Below, one piece after another: positions 55,413 to 64,000 of a stretch of 64,000 nucleotides of DNA. Below the pieces are notes generated by a model, which was not told where the DNA came from, did no database searches, and saw only the letters and a list, made by a program, of their open reading frames with translations. Each line of letters starts with the position of its first letter. Position 1 is the stretch's first letter. Source of the DNA: Xylophilus sp. (GTDB lineage Bacteria; Pseudomonadota; Gammaproteobacteria; Burkholderiales; Burkholderiaceae_C). The stretch is taken from the NCBI GenBank assembly GCA_009914555.1, contig WNDY01000008.1, positions 43,497 to 107,496 of the forward strand, written 5' to 3'. The position numbers and the translations under genes are program-made.

Positions 55413-56306
55413 TCAGCGCCGCGCGGTCATCAGGATCCAGCCATCCTCGCTGTCCTCGACCTCCAGTGCGAGCCAAGGCGCGTATGCCCCCTTGAGCTCG
55501 CCGGCCTGGCGCTCCAAGATGCCGGCCAGCACCAGGTGGCCGCCTTCGGCCACATGCGCACACAGCAACGGCGCCAGCACCTTGAGCGGCGTGGCCAGGA
55601 TGTTGGCCAGCACCGTGTCGTAGGCGCCCCGGGCCAGCTCGGGCAGGCCGGTGCGCAGCACGGCGCCGTTGGCCTGTGCGTTGAGCGCGGCCGAATCCAC
55701 CGCAGCCGGATCGATGTCCACCGCGTCGATGTCGGTGGCGCCGTGCCTGGCCGCGCCGATGGCCAGGATGCCGGAGCCGCAGCCGTAGTCCAGCACGCGG
55801 CCCAGTGAGCCCGCGCCGCCCTCGCCGTTGCGGGCGATCCAGCGCAGGCACATGCGCGTGGTCGGATGGGTGCCGGTGCCAAAGGCCAGGCCCGGGTCCA
55901 GCCGGATGGTGCGCACGGCCTGGCCCGGCGGCTCGTGCCAGGTCGGCACGATCCAGAACGTGGGCGTGATTTCCACCGGCTCGAACTGCGACTGCGTCAG
56001 GCGCACCCAGTCCTCGTCGGGCACGGCGGCGATGCCGAGCACGCGGCTGCCGGCGAAGAAATCCTGCGCGGCCACCAGCGTGGCGGCTTCCTGCGCCGCA
56101 GCCTCGGTCGGGAACAGCGCCGCGATGCGCGAGCGCTGCCAGCCTTCGCGCGGCGGCGGCATGCCGGGCTCGCCGAACAGTGCCTGCTCGGCGTCGGTGG
56201 CCGCGTCGGCGTCTTCCACGCTGACCGACAGCGCATCGAGCGCGTCCAGCGCGTCGCTCACCGGCTCGACGCTGTCCTCGGGTGCCAGCAGCCTCAGTTC
56301 GTACAT
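55413..56306 (-). CDS. prmA: Ribosomal protein L11 methyltransferase PrmA
   Basis: 297 residues from ATG 56306 (MYELRLLAPEDS). The N-terminal ferredoxin-like substrate domain is followed by a Rossmann methyltransferase with DPGLAFGTGTHPTTRMCL, LDYGCGSGILAIGAARHGA and NILATPLKVLAP, all diagnostic of PrmA. It trimethylates ribosomal protein L11. The start lies 4 bp after the accC stop, and the accB-accC-prmA order is conserved in betaproteobacteria. Confidence 0.96.
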   Translation of the reverse strand: MYELRLLAPEDSVEPVSDALDALDALSVSVEDADAATDAEQALFGEPGMPPPREGWQRSRIAALFPTEAAAQEAATLVAAQDFFAGSRVLGIAAVPDEDWVRLTQSQFEPVEITPTFWIVPTWHEPPGQAVRTIRLDPGLAFGTGTHPTTRMCLRWIARNGEGGAGSLGRVLDYGCGSGILAIGAARHGATDIDAVDIDPAAVDSAALNAQANGAVLRTGLPELARGAYDTVLANILATPLKVLAPLLCAHVAEGGHLVLAGILERQAGELKGAYAPWLALEVEDSEDGWILMTARR

Positions 56307-56310
56307 GGCA

Positions 56311-57660
56311 TCACCGCTTGCGCTGGGACAGCCACTCTTCGAGGTAGTGGATGTTGGTGCCACCCTCGACGAACTTGGCGTCTACCATCAGTTCGCGGTG
56401 CAGCGGCACGTTGGTCTGGATGCCTTCGACCACCGTTTCCGACAGCGCGGTGCGCATGCGGGCCAGCGCCTGCTCGCGGGTGTCGCCGTGCACGATGATC
56501 TTGCCGATCATCGAGTCGTAGTTCGGCGGCACGAAGTAGTTCGCATAGACGTGCGAATCGACGCGCACGCCCGGGCCGCCCGGCGGGTGCCAGACGGTGA
56601 TGCGGCCCGGCGACGGCGTGAACTTGTAGGGATCTTCAGCGTTCACCCGGCATTCGATCGCGTGGCCCTGGATCTGGATCTGGCGCTGGGTGAACGGCAG
56701 CTTCTCGCCGGCGGCCACCATGATCTGGGTGCGCACGATGTCCACGCCGGTGATCCACTCGGTCACCGGATGCTCCACCTGCACGCGGGTGTTCATCTCG
56801 ATGAAGTAGAACTCGCCGTCCTCGTAAAGGAACTCGAACGTGCCCGCGCCGCGGTAGCCGATCTTCTTGCAGGCCGCCACGCAGCGCTCGCCGATCTTCT
56901 CGATGAGCTTGCGCGGGATGCCCGGCGCCGGCGCTTCCTCGATCACCTTCTGGTGGCGGCGCTGCATGGAGCAGTCGCGCTCGCCGAGGTAGACGGCATT
57001 CCTGTACTTGTCGGCCAGCACCTGGATCTCGATGTGGCGCGGGTTCTGGAGGAACTTCTCCATGTAGACGGCCGGATTGCCGAACGCGGCGCCGGCCTCG
57101 GCCTTGGTCATCTGCACCGCGTTGACCAGCGCTGCCTCGGTGTGCACCACGCGCATGCCACGGCCGCCGCCGCCACCCGCGGCCTTGACGATGGCCGGGT
57201 AGCCGATCGACTTGGCAATGCGCTTGATGACGGCCGGATCATCGGGCAGTTCGCCCTCGGAGCCGGGCACGCAGGGCACGCCGGCCTTGATCATCGCCTG
57301 CTTGGCCGAGACCTTGTCGCCCATGATGCGGATCGACTCGGGCGTGGGGCCGATGAACTGGAAGCCGCTCTTCTCCACGCGCTCGGCGAAGTCGGCGTTC
57401 TCCGACAGGAAGCCGTAGCCCGGGTGGATCGCCTCGGCGTCGGTCACCTCGGCGGCCGAGATGATGGCCGGCATGTTGAGGTAGGAATGCGGCGAGGCTG
57501 CCGGGCCAATGCAGACCGCCTCTTCGGCGAGCTTGACGTACTTGGCCTCGCGGTCGGCCTCGGAATAGACCATTACGGCCTTGATCCCGAGCTCGGCGCA
57601 GGCGCGCTGGATCCGCAGGGCGATCTCCCCCCGGTTAGCGACGAGAATCTTTTTGAACAT
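56311..57660 (-). CDS. accC: Acetyl-CoA carboxylase biotin carboxylase subunit
   Basis: 449 residues with the ATP-grasp features of biotin carboxylase: [13 protein letters not shown] at the N-terminus, the Gly-rich loop [14 protein letters not shown], the [15 protein letters not shown] segment and [18 protein letters not shown]. It carboxylates biotin on AccB in the first step of fatty-acid synthesis. It lies 11 bp downstream of accB. Confidence 0.97.
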   Translation of the reverse strand: MFKKILVANRGEIALRIQRACAELGIKAVMVYSEADREAKYVKLAEEAVCIGPAASPHSYLNMPAIISAAEVTDAEAIHPGYGFLSENADFAERVEKSGFQFIGPTPESIRIMGDKVSAKQAMIKAGVPCVPGSEGELPDDPAVIKRIAKSIGYPAIVKAAGGGGGRGMRVVHTEAALVNAVQMTKAEAGAAFGNPAVYMEKFLQNPRHIEIQVLADKYRNAVYLGERDCSMQRRHQKVIEEAPAPGIPRKLIEKIGERCVAACKKIGYRGAGTFEFLYEDGEFYFIEMNTRVQVEHPVTEWITGVDIVRTQIMVAAGEKLPFTQRQIQIQGHAIECRVNAEDPYKFTPSPGRITVWHPPGGPGVRVDSHVYANYFVPPNYDSMIGKIIVHGDTREQALARMRTALSETVVEGIQTNVPLHRELMVDAKFVEGGTNIHYLEEWLSQRKR

Positions 57661-57671
57661 GCGCGCCCTGA

Positions 57672-58127
57672 TTACTCGATGACGAACAGCGGCTGGCCGT
57701 ATTCGACCGCCTGGCCGTTTTCGCCGAGGATCTGGGTGATGGTGCCGGACTTGTCGGCCTCGATCTCGTTCAAGATCTTCATGGCCTCGATGATGCAGAT
57801 CGTCTGGCCTTCCTTGACCTGCGCGCCGATTTCGACGAACGGATTGGCGCCCGGGCTGGCGGCGCGGTAGAAGGTGCCGACCATCGGCGACTTGACCGTA
57901 TGGCCCTTGGGCGCTTCGACAGCCACGGGAGCCGCGGCCGCGGCGGCCGGTGCCGGCGCGGCGGCGACCGGGGCGGCCGCAACGGCCTGCGCAGGAACGA
58001 ACTGCTGCACGACCGTGCCGCCGCCCTTGACAATGCGGACCTTGCCTTCGGCTTCCGTGATTTCGAGTTCGGAGACGTTCGATTCCGACACCAGGTCGAT
58101 CAACGTCTTGAGTTTGCGCAAATCCAT
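57672..58127 (-). CDS. accB: Biotin carboxyl carrier protein AccB
   Basis: 151 residues from ATG 58127 ([13 protein letters not shown]). A short N-terminal helix, an Ala/Pro hinge (about 45-70) and the C-terminal biotinyl domain with Lys117 in [15 protein letters not shown]. The sequence after the biotin site reads ILNEI where many homologues have MMNEI. It carries biotin between AccC and AccAD and is first in the accB-accC-prmA operon. Confidence 0.97.
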   Translation of the reverse strand: MDLRKLKTLIDLVSESNVSELEITEAEGKVRIVKGGGTVVQQFVPAQAVAAAPVAAAPAPAAAAAAPVAVEAPKGHTVKSPMVGTFYRAASPGANPFVEIGAQVKEGQTICIIEAMKILNEIEADKSGTITQILGENGQAVEYGQPLFVIE

Positions 58128-58259
58128 GGGGACTCCAACGTCAGAAACTGAGACAGCGCGCGAATGTACCCCAATTTCGCGCAATTTCTGACTTCTTCGT
58201 CCTATTTCTTGTATCTCATAAGAACGAGATCAAAAATTGTTCGAGGGCAAGGGTATTTT
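58128..58259. other. AT-rich spacer upstream of accB
   Basis: The 132-bp gap between tlpA and accB is clearly more AT-rich than its surroundings (58180-58260). It contains ATCTC / GAGAT arms around 58214-58231 and probably holds the accB promoter on the minus strand. No convincing -35/-10 pair could be fixed. Confidence 0.4.
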
Positions 58260-58856
58260 TCAGGCAGGCGCCGCAGCCCACTGGGTGAGTTCTTCCTGCG
58301 TCAGCTGGCCCATTTTACGCTGCCGTACCGTGCCGTTCGCCGTGAAGACCACGGTGAAGGGCAGCCCCCCCTCGGCATTGCCCAGATGGCGCGCCAGATC
58401 GGTGCCGCCCAGCCCGGCCAAGCCGATCGGAAAATCCAGCGCCATGCGGTCGAGGAACTTGCGCACCGCCGACGGCTGGTCGATCGCCAGACCGACCACC
58501 TGCCAGCCCCGGGCCGCCTGCTGTGCATGGAACTGCTGGAGCATCGGCAGTTCGTGCACGCACGGTGCGCACCAAGTGGCCCAGAAGTTCACCAGCAACG
58601 GCTTGCCGCGCAGCGCGCCGAGGGCGAGCGTGCCGCCGCCGGGCTGCTCGAAGGTCTGGCTCCACAACCCCGGCACCGGTTCGGCGGCGGCTGCCGGCTC
58701 GCCGTGCGGCCGCCGCTGGCGCCAAGCCACCGTCGCGCCGGCGGCCACCGCCGCGGCGGCCACGCCCCAGCGCAGCAGGCTGCGGCGGCTCGGCGACGAA
58801 TCGAGGGGTATACCTTGATGGCGCTCGTCTTCTAATCGCTGTGGATCATTACTCAC
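58260..58856 (-). CDS. TlpA-family thiol:disulfide oxidoreductase
   Basis: 198 residues from GTG 58856, preceded by GGAG. A basic N-terminus with SRRSLLRWG and one membrane anchor (GVAAAAVAAGATVAW) tethers a thioredoxin fold with active-site WCAPC (Cys96 and Cys99) and the cis-Pro loop GGLPFTVVFTANG. TlpA/ResA proteins reduce disulfides in the periplasm, for example during cytochrome c maturation. The start overlaps the upstream gene (GTGA). Confidence 0.92.
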   Translation of the reverse strand: MSNDPQRLEDERHQGIPLDSSPSRRSLLRWGVAAAAVAAGATVAWRQRRPHGEPAAAAEPVPGLWSQTFEQPGGGTLALGALRGKPLLVNFWATWCAPCVHELPMLQQFHAQQAARGWQVVGLAIDQPSAVRKFLDRMALDFPIGLAGLGGTDLARHLGNAEGGLPFTVVFTANGTVRQRKMGQLTQEELTQWAAAPA

Positions 58857-58864
58857 GAGGGTAT
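58804..58864 (+). repeat. Bipartite GGGRGTAT element, direct class (61 bp)
   Basis: AGGGGTAT at 58804-58811 and GAGGGTAT at 58857-58864, start-to-start distance 53, with GGCGCT 8 bases after the first half. It lies over the start of tlpA: the first half is inside its codons, the second just before its GTG and within the 3' end of the preceding gene. Confidence 0.5.
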
Positions 58865-59446
58865 CTCCTGTAGCAGACGGCGCACCGCCGTCAGGTCGCC
58901 GCGCGGCGTGCGGCCGCGGGCATCGGGCCGGAGGGCGCCGCGCAAGTCGTCGAGGTCGTAGACCAGCAAGTGCACACCGATCATCTCGCCGAGTTCGCGC
59001 GAGAACGACGACAGGGAGAGCGCCTCGACCGATTCGCCCCGGAAGCCGGTGACGGTGCGCGGTTCGTAGTCCACGCGGTGGTCGATCAGCGCGATCTCGG
59101 CGGATTTCGGGTCGTCGCAGAACAACTGGATGTAGATGTCCGAGCGGCGCGTGGCCGTGCCATACCAGACGGCGCCGGCCAGATGCGGCCGGAACTCCGC
59201 CATGCGCTCCATCCAGACGAAGGCCAGCTGGCGCAGCGCGCGCAACTCGCCAGGCTGGGTGTCGGCACAGAAAACAGCGATGTACTCGGCCACGGCTTCT
59301 TCCACCGCGTCGTTGTCGGGCAGCGCGGTGCGCGCCGGCAGGCCCAGGGCCTTGAGCGCGCGGCGCTTGGCCTGGGCGTATTCGGCGCCCTCCTCCACCA
59401 CGAGGCGGGCGGCGGTGTTGGCGATCTCGGCGGCGACGGTGACCAT
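58853..59446 (-). CDS. Conserved hypothetical protein, nucleotidyltransferase-like
   Basis: 197 residues from ATG 59446 (MVTVAAEIANTAARLVVEEGAEYAQAK). No domain is recognised with confidence. The stretches AEYIAVFCADTQPGELRALRQLAFVWMERMAEFRPHLAGAVWYGTATRRSDIYIQLFCDDPKSAEIALIDHRVDY suggest a small-molecule nucleotidyltransferase-like fold, with D in RRSDIYIQLF as a possible metal ligand. The GTGA overlap with tlpA shows coexpression. Homologues are common next to tlpA in Burkholderiales but uncharacterised. Confidence 0.75.
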   Translation of the reverse strand: MVTVAAEIANTAARLVVEEGAEYAQAKRRALKALGLPARTALPDNDAVEEAVAEYIAVFCADTQPGELRALRQLAFVWMERMAEFRPHLAGAVWYGTATRRSDIYIQLFCDDPKSAEIALIDHRVDYEPRTVTGFRGESVEALSLSSFSRELGEMIGVHLLVYDLDDLRGALRPDARGRTPRGDLTAVRRLLQEIPS

Positions 59447-59531
59447 GGCTTCATCCCCCCGGCAGATGGACGGCTTATTGTCCGATGTTTGCGCTCGCCG
59501 TGGCACAGCGGGGCATTGCGCGCCAGCCTGG

Positions 59532-59753
59532 TCAGTAATGGGGCGGCAGTTCGTCGCGCGGGTTGCGTGCCGCCGCCTCACCGGGCGCCGGCATCTGCTG
59601 GCGCAGCTGGGCCAGCTGCTCGGTCAGCGCCTCCATCTGCCGCTGCTGGCGGTAGATCACCAGGTTGAGCTGATCGAGCAGGTCCTCGGCGAAGGCGGCC
59701 TTGATCTCCAGCGCTTCGAGCCGGGCGGCGGTATCTCCGTGGCTGGAATCCAT
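59532..59753 (-). CDS. slyX: SlyX-family protein
   Basis: 73 residues from ATG 59753, with AAAGGA ten bases upstream; an in-frame ATG at 59762 is an alternative. The sequence is a coiled coil (ARLEALEIKAAFAEDLLDQLNLVIYRQQRQMEALTEQLAQLRQQM) with a short PPHY tail, exactly the SlyX pattern. The function is unknown. It follows the membrane-anchored gene by a few bases. Confidence 0.9.
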   Translation of the reverse strand: MDSSHGDTAARLEALEIKAAFAEDLLDQLNLVIYRQQRQMEALTEQLAQLRQQMPAPGEAAARNPRDELPPHY

Positions 59754-59758
59754 GCATT

Positions 59759-60370
59759 TCATCCTTTGACCAGAGCCAGGTAGTCGCGTCGCGTGGCCGG
59801 CGAGACGGCGGCGGTCACCTGGTCGTACGAAGTTCTGTGGCGCGCCAGTAACCGTGCCGAAGCGACGGTGCGCGACTTGCAGAACCAGTGACAGGTGTGC
59901 TGCATGAGGAACAGCTCGGCGCTCATCATGAAAGCCTTGTCGCGCGGCGACAGGCCCGTCGCGTTGGCAGCGACTTCCGACAGGCCACGCGCGTGGATGG
60001 CGAAGGCCTGCCGCACGTCGAACGTGGTGCGCGGCAGCCAGCGGCCCGCATAGGGCAGCGTGAACGGCAGGCGGCTGACCCGCGCCTCGTCGCTGCCGAC
60101 CTTGGCGAAGCCGGCAGCAAAGCGGGTGACCTGGCCCGCCAACGCGCTCTCGGTGCTGCCCAGCAGCTGCCAGACCTGCTCGCGTCGCCCGGCCTCGGAC
60201 TCGCCCAGGCCGCGCAGATAGCCTTCGGTCAGGTTCTCCATGAGCTTCTCGATCTGGAAGTGCCGCAGATGGCTGGCCAGCAGCACGATGCGCTGGCGCT
60301 GCTCGCGCAGCCGCAGCGCCATGAAGCCCGCAGCCACAAGCAGCGCGGGCAAGAAAAGGTCGATACCCAT
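59759..60370 (-). CDS. Conserved hypothetical membrane-anchored protein
   Basis: 203 residues from ATG 60370 (MGIDLFLPALLVAAGFMALRL). One N-terminal membrane helix is followed by a mostly helical soluble part with ENLTEGYLRGLGESEAGRREQVW, TTFDVRQAFAIHARGL and MSAELFLMQHTCHWFCKSRTVASARLLARH. It has no recognised domain. Position, 5 bp before slyX, suggests an operon. Its promoter lies in the less GC-rich spacer to dnaB. Confidence 0.75.
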   Translation of the reverse strand: MGIDLFLPALLVAAGFMALRLREQRQRIVLLASHLRHFQIEKLMENLTEGYLRGLGESEAGRREQVWQLLGSTESALAGQVTRFAAGFAKVGSDEARVSRLPFTLPYAGRWLPRTTFDVRQAFAIHARGLSEVAANATGLSPRDKAFMMSAELFLMQHTCHWFCKSRTVASARLLARHRTSYDQVTAAVSPATRRDYLALVKG

Positions 60371-60686
60371 ACTGCCGATTGTATCGGTGCCATATAGCGC
60401 GCAAGGAGGCCCGCGCACCGATGATTTGATATCCATGATTCGTCAGAAGCCGAATCGAAAAATCGCTCGATCAAAATCATCCATTTACTTTGACCCGGCG
60501 GCAATCCTGGAGAAACTCCGCCGCATCGAGGGCCGAACCGGCTCTTGCAACCCATGAGCCTATTGCCATACTGCGGCCCCAAATCACGTGCATCGATCGC
60601 CACGCATTCTCCTGCCGCATGACCATCGTCATCGCGCGCTGCCCCTATCCAGCAGCGAGCGAGTACCAGCCCCCTTCGCCAACGTT
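60371..60686. other. Lower-GC spacer between the membrane-anchored gene and dnaB
   Basis: This 316-bp gap is notably less GC-rich than its flanks, especially 60420-60480. A 40-codon frame at 60435-60557 (MIRQKPNRKIARSKSSIYFD) is basic and lacks a clear ribosome binding site; it could be a small gene or chance. No RNA gene or repeat is evident. dnaB and the membrane-anchored gene are both on the minus strand. Confidence 0.5.
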
Positions 60687-62099
60687 CTAATACTCGTCGC
60701 CGTAGCCCATCGCCAGGTTCTCGAAGCGAGTCTGGTTCTTCTGGAAGAACAGTTTCACCGTGCCGGTCGGCCCGTTTCGCTGCTTGCCGATGATGACCTC
60801 GGCCACGTTCGGCTCCTTGCTTTCCTTGTTGTAATAATCGTCGCGGTAAATGAACATGATGATGTCGGCGTCCTGCTCGATGGCGCCGGATTCGCGCAGG
60901 TCGCTCATCATGGGCCGCTTGTCGGTGCGGGTCTCGACCGAGCGGTTGAGTTGCGACAGCGCGATCACCGGGCATTGCAGTTCCTTGGCCAGCATTTTCA
61001 GGCCGCGTGAGATCTCGCCAAGCTCGGTCGCACGGTTGTCGGAGCTGCTGGAGCCCGAGCCGCTCATGAGCTGCAGATAGTCGACCACGATCAGGCCGAG
61101 CTTGCCGCACTGGCGCGCGAGCCGCCGCGCGTTGGCGCGCAGTTCGCTGGGCGTGAGACCGGGGGTTTCGTCGATGTGCAGCGAGATGTTGCGCAGCTTC
61201 TCGATCGCCTCGGTAAGCCGTGGCCATTCGTCGTCGCTGAGCTTGCCGGTGCGCAGGTTGCCCTGGTTGACCCGGCCGATCGAGCCCACGATCCGCACCG
61301 CAAGCTGGGCGGCGCCCATTTCCATGGAAAAGATCGCCACCGGCAGTCCCTCGTTGAGCGCCACGTGCTCGGCGATGTTGACCGCGAACGAGGTCTTGCC
61401 CATCGACGGGCGGGCCGCGAGCACCACTAGGTCGCCGGCCTGCAGGCCGCTGGTCATGCGGTCCAGGTCCTGGAAGCCGGTGGGCACACCAGTCACGTCG
61501 ACCGGGTTGTCGGCCATCTCCTGGACGCGGTCGAGCAGATCCACCACCAGGGTCTCCATGGACTGGAAGCCCTGCTTCATGCGCGAGCCTTCCTCGCCGA
61601 TCTTGAAGATCTTCTGCTCCGCCTCGTCGAGGATGCGGTCGATCGCCTTGCCCTGCGGGTTGAAGGCGTTGGTGGCGATCTCGTCGCTCGCGGTCACGAG
61701 CTTGCGCAGGATCGAGCGCTCGCGCACGATCTCGGCGTAGCGGCGGATGTTGCTCGCGCTCGGCACGTACTGCGCGAGCGAGTTGAGATACGCGAGCCCG
61801 CCGATCTCCTCCGCATGGCCCAGGCCCTGCAGATGCTCGAAGACGGTGATCACGTCGGCCGGCTTGCTGGCGTTCACCAGCGCGGCCACGGCCGTGAAGA
61901 TCAGACGGTGTTCGTAGCGGTAGAAGTCGCTGTCGATCAGCAGGTCGCCCACGCGGTCCCAGGCGCCGTTGTCCAGCAGCAGGCCGCCGAGCACGCTCGA
62001 CTCGGCCTCGATTGAATGCGGCGGCACCCGCAGCTGGGCGACCTGCCGGTCGGTCTCGACGAAACCGCTGTCTTCGATCGGGGGGAACACGGCGGACAT
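60687..62099 (-). CDS. dnaB: Replicative DNA helicase DnaB
   Basis: 470 residues from ATG 62099 with AGGAG upstream. The N-terminal helical domain (PPHSIEAESSVLGGLLLDN) and the RecA-like core with Walker A ARPSMGKTSFAVN, the IVVDYLQLMSG Walker B and ALSQLNRSVETRTDKRPMMSDLRESGAIEQDAD are canonical. It unwinds DNA at the replication fork as a hexamer. No intein or insertion is present. It lies downstream of rplI on the same strand and behind a terminator, a common arrangement. Confidence 0.97.
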   Translation of the reverse strand: MSAVFPPIEDSGFVETDRQVAQLRVPPHSIEAESSVLGGLLLDNGAWDRVGDLLIDSDFYRYEHRLIFTAVAALVNASKPADVITVFEHLQGLGHAEEIGGLAYLNSLAQYVPSASNIRRYAEIVRERSILRKLVTASDEIATNAFNPQGKAIDRILDEAEQKIFKIGEEGSRMKQGFQSMETLVVDLLDRVQEMADNPVDVTGVPTGFQDLDRMTSGLQAGDLVVLAARPSMGKTSFAVNIAEHVALNEGLPVAIFSMEMGAAQLAVRIVGSIGRVNQGNLRTGKLSDDEWPRLTEAIEKLRNISLHIDETPGLTPSELRANARRLARQCGKLGLIVVDYLQLMSGSGSSSSDNRATELGEISRGLKMLAKELQCPVIALSQLNRSVETRTDKRPMMSDLRESGAIEQDADIIMFIYRDDYYNKESKEPNVAEVIIGKQRNGPTGTVKLFFQKNQTRFENLAMGYGDEY

Positions 62100-62239
62100 G
62101 GAAAGCACTCCTGGGTCAACCTTGCATGCTAGCGCTCGCACGCCCGCGCGTCATGGAACAAGCCTGTGGAAAACCTTGGGGTAAGGCGTGGAAGGACGGT
62201 GGGCAGCGGTGCACGGCCGGCGCTGGCCCCAAAGACAAA

Positions 62240-62257
62240 AGCCGCCCGAAGGCGGCT
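62240..62257 (-). terminator. Intrinsic terminator after rplI
   Basis: On the minus strand AGCCGCC-TTCG-GGCGGCT (62257 to 62240) forms a 7-bp stem with a UUCG tetraloop followed by TTTGTCTTT. It lies 40 bp after the rplI stop and separates the ribosomal-protein operon from dnaB. Confidence 0.85.
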
Positions 62258-62296
62258 CCTGGGTGCGTGCGGCGACGGGGAAGCGCCGCAGCGGCT

Positions 62297-62749
62297 TCAG
62301 GCGGTTTCGCCGTAGACCGAGACGGTCACGTCGACGACCACGTCGGTGTGCAGCGCCACGCTGACGGTGCTGTCGCCGATGGTCTTCAGCGGACCATTGG
62401 GCAGGCGGACCTGCGACTTGGCGACCTTGTAGCCGAGCTTGTTGATCTCTTCGGCGATGTCGGCATTGGTGACCGAGCCGAACAGGCGGCCGTCCACGCC
62501 AGCCTTCTGCGTCAGCTTGAGGGTCGAGCCGCCGAGCTTCTCGCCCTGGCCCTGGGCTTCGGCCAGCTTGGCGGCCGCGGCCTTCTCGAGCTCGGCGCGC
62601 TTGGCGTCGAACTCAGCCTTGGCGGCGGCGGTGGCGCGGCGTGCACGGCCGCTGGGGATCAGGAAGTTGCGGGCATAGCCGTCCTTGACCTTGACGATTT
62701 CGCCGAGGTTGCCGAGGTTGACGACCTTGTCGAGCAGGATGATTTGCAT
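62297..62749 (-). CDS. rplI: 50S ribosomal protein L9
   Basis: 150 residues from ATG 62749 ([21 protein letters not shown]). The N-terminal RNA-binding domain, the long connecting helix rich in Ala/Glu/Lys ([20 protein letters not shown]) and the C-terminal domain ([15 protein letters not shown]) are all present and normal. Last gene of the rpsF-priB-rpsR-rplI operon. Confidence 0.97.
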   Translation of the reverse strand: MQIILLDKVVNLGNLGEIVKVKDGYARNFLIPSGRARRATAAAKAEFDAKRAELEKAAAAKLAEAQGQGEKLGGSTLKLTQKAGVDGRLFGSVTNADIAEEINKLGYKVAKSQVRLPNGPLKTIGDSTVSVALHTDVVVDVTVSVYGETA

Positions 62750-62769
62750 GGTGTGTTTTCCTCCCGGCT

Positions 62770-63051
62770 TCAGAGCTTGTGCTGGTCGGTATAGGGCACC
62801 AGGGCCAGGAAGCGGGCACGCTTGATGGCGGTGTTGAGCTGGCGCTGGTAGATCGCACGGGTGCCGGTCAGGCGCGCCGGGATGATCTTGCCGTTCTCGG
62901 CGATGAAGTCGCGCAGGGTGTCGACATCCTTGTAGTCGATCTCTTCGACGCCGGCGACGGTGAAGCGGCAAAAGCGCTTGCGCTTGAACAGCAGCGACTG
63001 GGTGTTGCGCTTCGGACGCTTGTCCTTGTTGAACTTCTTGAATGCGGCCAT
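62770..63051 (-). CDS. rpsR: 30S ribosomal protein S18
   Basis: 93 residues. The basic N-terminus ([13 protein letters not shown]) leads into the S18 core with [25 protein letters not shown] and the typical [25 protein letters not shown] end. It binds S6 in the small-subunit platform; the rpsF gene is two genes upstream. Confidence 0.97.
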   Translation of the reverse strand: MAAFKKFNKDKRPKRNTQSLLFKRKRFCRFTVAGVEEIDYKDVDTLRDFIAENGKIIPARLTGTRAIYQRQLNTAIKRARFLALVPYTDQHKL

Positions 63052-63072
63052 GGAGGGACCTCTTTTCGAAAA

Positions 63073-63363
63073 TTAGATGGGCTGGATATCGAGGATGTGG
63101 AGCACGGCGAGCCTGCCGTTGCGCGGTGTCGCGAGGAATCCGGTGAAGGTCCAGTCGCTGCCGATGGGCTGCCGTGCAAGCCGTTCGGCCACCGCACCGA
63201 AAGCCACCGCCTTGATCGATGCGGCCACCTCGCGCTGCTGTCCTGCCTCACGCTGCTGCGAGCGGTGCTCGAGCTGCAGGTCGATGGCGGGAATGCCGGC
63301 GGGCGTGCTGCGCAGGGGCTTGGCCTCGGCGATGCAGGCGCTCAGGACGATGCGGTTCTCCAC
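63073..63363 (-). CDS. priB: Primosomal replication protein N (PriB)
   Basis: 96 residues forming a single OB fold ([31 protein letters not shown] and the [14 protein letters not shown] end). PriB is a restart-primosome protein that binds ssDNA and PriA. The position between rpsF and rpsR is the conserved location in Proteobacteria and supports the identification more than sequence does. Confidence 0.93.
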   Translation of the reverse strand: MENRIVLSACIAEAKPLRSTPAGIPAIDLQLEHRSQQREAGQQREVAASIKAVAFGAVAERLARQPIGSDWTFTGFLATPRNGRLAVLHILDIQPI

Positions 63364-63402
63364 TCCTTCTTCACGGGCGAACGGTGGGCTGGCGCGGTCC
63401 GG

Positions 63403-63783
63403 TCAACGGTCGCGTTCACCGGCGTGCTCGGGCTGGGCGGCGCGGCGGGCTTCCTCGCGCTCGACGGCCTTGAGCACCACGGACGGGCCGGTGTCTGCCT
63501 TCTTGCGCTGCACGGTCAGGTGGCGCAGCACGGCGTCGTTGAACTTGCAGGCGAGTTCGAGTTCGGACAGCGTGGCCTGGTCGACCTCAATGTTGAGCAG
63601 CAGGTAGTGGGCCTTGGCCAGCTTGTTGATGAGGTAGGCCAGTTGGCGGCGACCCCAGTCTTCCACACGGTGGACCTTGCCGCCGCCGGCGGTGATCAGG
63701 CCTTTGTAGCGCTCCAGCATGGCTGGAACCTGTTCGCTCTGGTCCGGGTGGATCAGCAGGATGATTTCATAATGACGCGACAT
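63403..63783 (-). CDS. rpsF: 30S ribosomal protein S6
   Basis: 126 residues from ATG 63783 ([19 protein letters not shown]). The S6 ferredoxin-like fold is shown by [27 protein letters not shown] and [15 protein letters not shown], with a polar C-terminal extension. It is the first gene of the operon, next to the promoter at 63854-63884. S6/S18 autoregulation is known in other bacteria; no leader motif was recognised here. Confidence 0.97.
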   Translation of the reverse strand: MSRHYEIILLIHPDQSEQVPAMLERYKGLITAGGGKVHRVEDWGRRQLAYLINKLAKAHYLLLNIEVDQATLSELELACKFNDAVLRHLTVQRKKADTGPSVVLKAVEREEARRAAQPEHAGERDR

Positions 63784-63853
63784 CGATACCCCTTGCTTGT
63801 GGATGGAAAGCCGCCTGCTGCGTCGTTAGCAGTGCGGCAAGGCAAAGCGCGAG

Positions 63854-63884
63854 ATTATAGCCATCCCGCGTGCGGGGCTGTCAG
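63854..63884 (-). promoter_or_regulatory. rpsF operon promoter
   Basis: On the minus strand a perfect TATAAT (63859 to 63854) lies 71 bp before the rpsF start; CTGACA (63884 to 63879) is a -35-like hexamer, but the spacer is 19 bp. The pair is plausible for a ribosomal-protein promoter. Confidence 0.6.
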
Positions 63885-64000
63885 TATTTCTGTGTGTGAG
63901 GCGGTTGGTGAACTGGTTTCTGGCTGTTGATCTATCAGGCCCCTGCCAGGCCGCCGGAGGCCCCCCCGGTTGGCCCATGGACCCATGGCTCAGCCCCTCA
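63885..64000. other. Right-edge stretch with no recognised gene
   Basis: The last 116 bases have a repeated CCCATGG (around 63974 and 63982) and a run of C, but no recognisable coding start in either direction. It may be the end or beginning of a gene outside the window. Confidence 0.4.

Noticed and set aside
58249..58256. Single AAGGGTAT near the end of tlpA
   Set aside because: No partner half-site at 45 or 53 bp and no RGYG block at the fixed offset.
63786..63793. ATACCCCT next to the rpsF start
   Set aside because: Neither strand shows a second half-site at the required spacing.

Overview
The window is a chromosomal stretch of a high-GC betaproteobacterium, most likely a member of the Comamonadaceae (Burkholderiales, Variovorax/Acidovorax-like). 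The basis is the very high GC of almost every gene, Bug-type (tripartite tricarboxylate) binding proteins, an alanine/lysine-rich histone-H1-like protein, a PP0621-family protein, and the order rpsF-priB-rpsR-rplI-dnaB. The genus cannot be fixed from the sequence alone. No rRNA, tRNA or CRISPR array was seen.

Layout. 0-6 kb: a MoxR/VWA operon (running off the left edge) with a GNAT gene inside it, a divergent diheme cytochrome c, an IS5-family element inserted exactly at the cytochrome stop codon, and a YihY-GNAT fusion. 6-16 kb: a P450, a TTC38-like protein, miaB, and a glrK-qseG-glrR envelope-stress operon followed by opgH. The 248-bp gap before opgH carries three GlrR-type sites, an IHF site and a sigma-54 promoter. 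16-30 kb: an MFS exporter with its LysR regulator; cueR/copA/copZ; a sulfonate ABC transporter with a flavin monooxygenase; and a second copper block (a frameshifted small gene, a small secreted protein, a TolC-like protein and a Tat-exported multicopper oxidase). 29-38 kb: a five-gene organic-acid operon (two Bug proteins, SDR, RraA-like, FAD oxidase) under a divergent LysR, then bglX divergent from opgG.

38-64 kb: ffh, a cytochrome c assembly protein, pilS and a frameshifted pilR, ampD; nrdA-nrdB with a NrdR-type control region; the histone-like gene; an MFS/ArsR pair; a pfkB kinase, a DUF3426 protein, prmA, accC-accB, tlpA, slyX, dnaB and the rpsF-priB-rpsR-rplI cluster. Much of the right half is housekeeping.

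How the parts fit. The strongest new inference is a regulatory link: GlrR appears to control opgH, the glucosyltransferase for osmoregulated periplasmic glucans, through sigma-54 and IHF. opgG and a periplasmic beta-glucosidase lie 22 kb away and could complete a glucan synthesis/turnover set. The second strong signal is a family of seven 53- or 61-bp bipartite intergenic elements with GGGRGTAT half-sites at exact spacings (45 bp inverted or 53 bp direct), all at gene boundaries. Broken or unusual genes include pilR, the small copper gene, an SDR without the catalytic Tyr/Lys, and a 24-codon remnant of a quinone-reductase-like gene.
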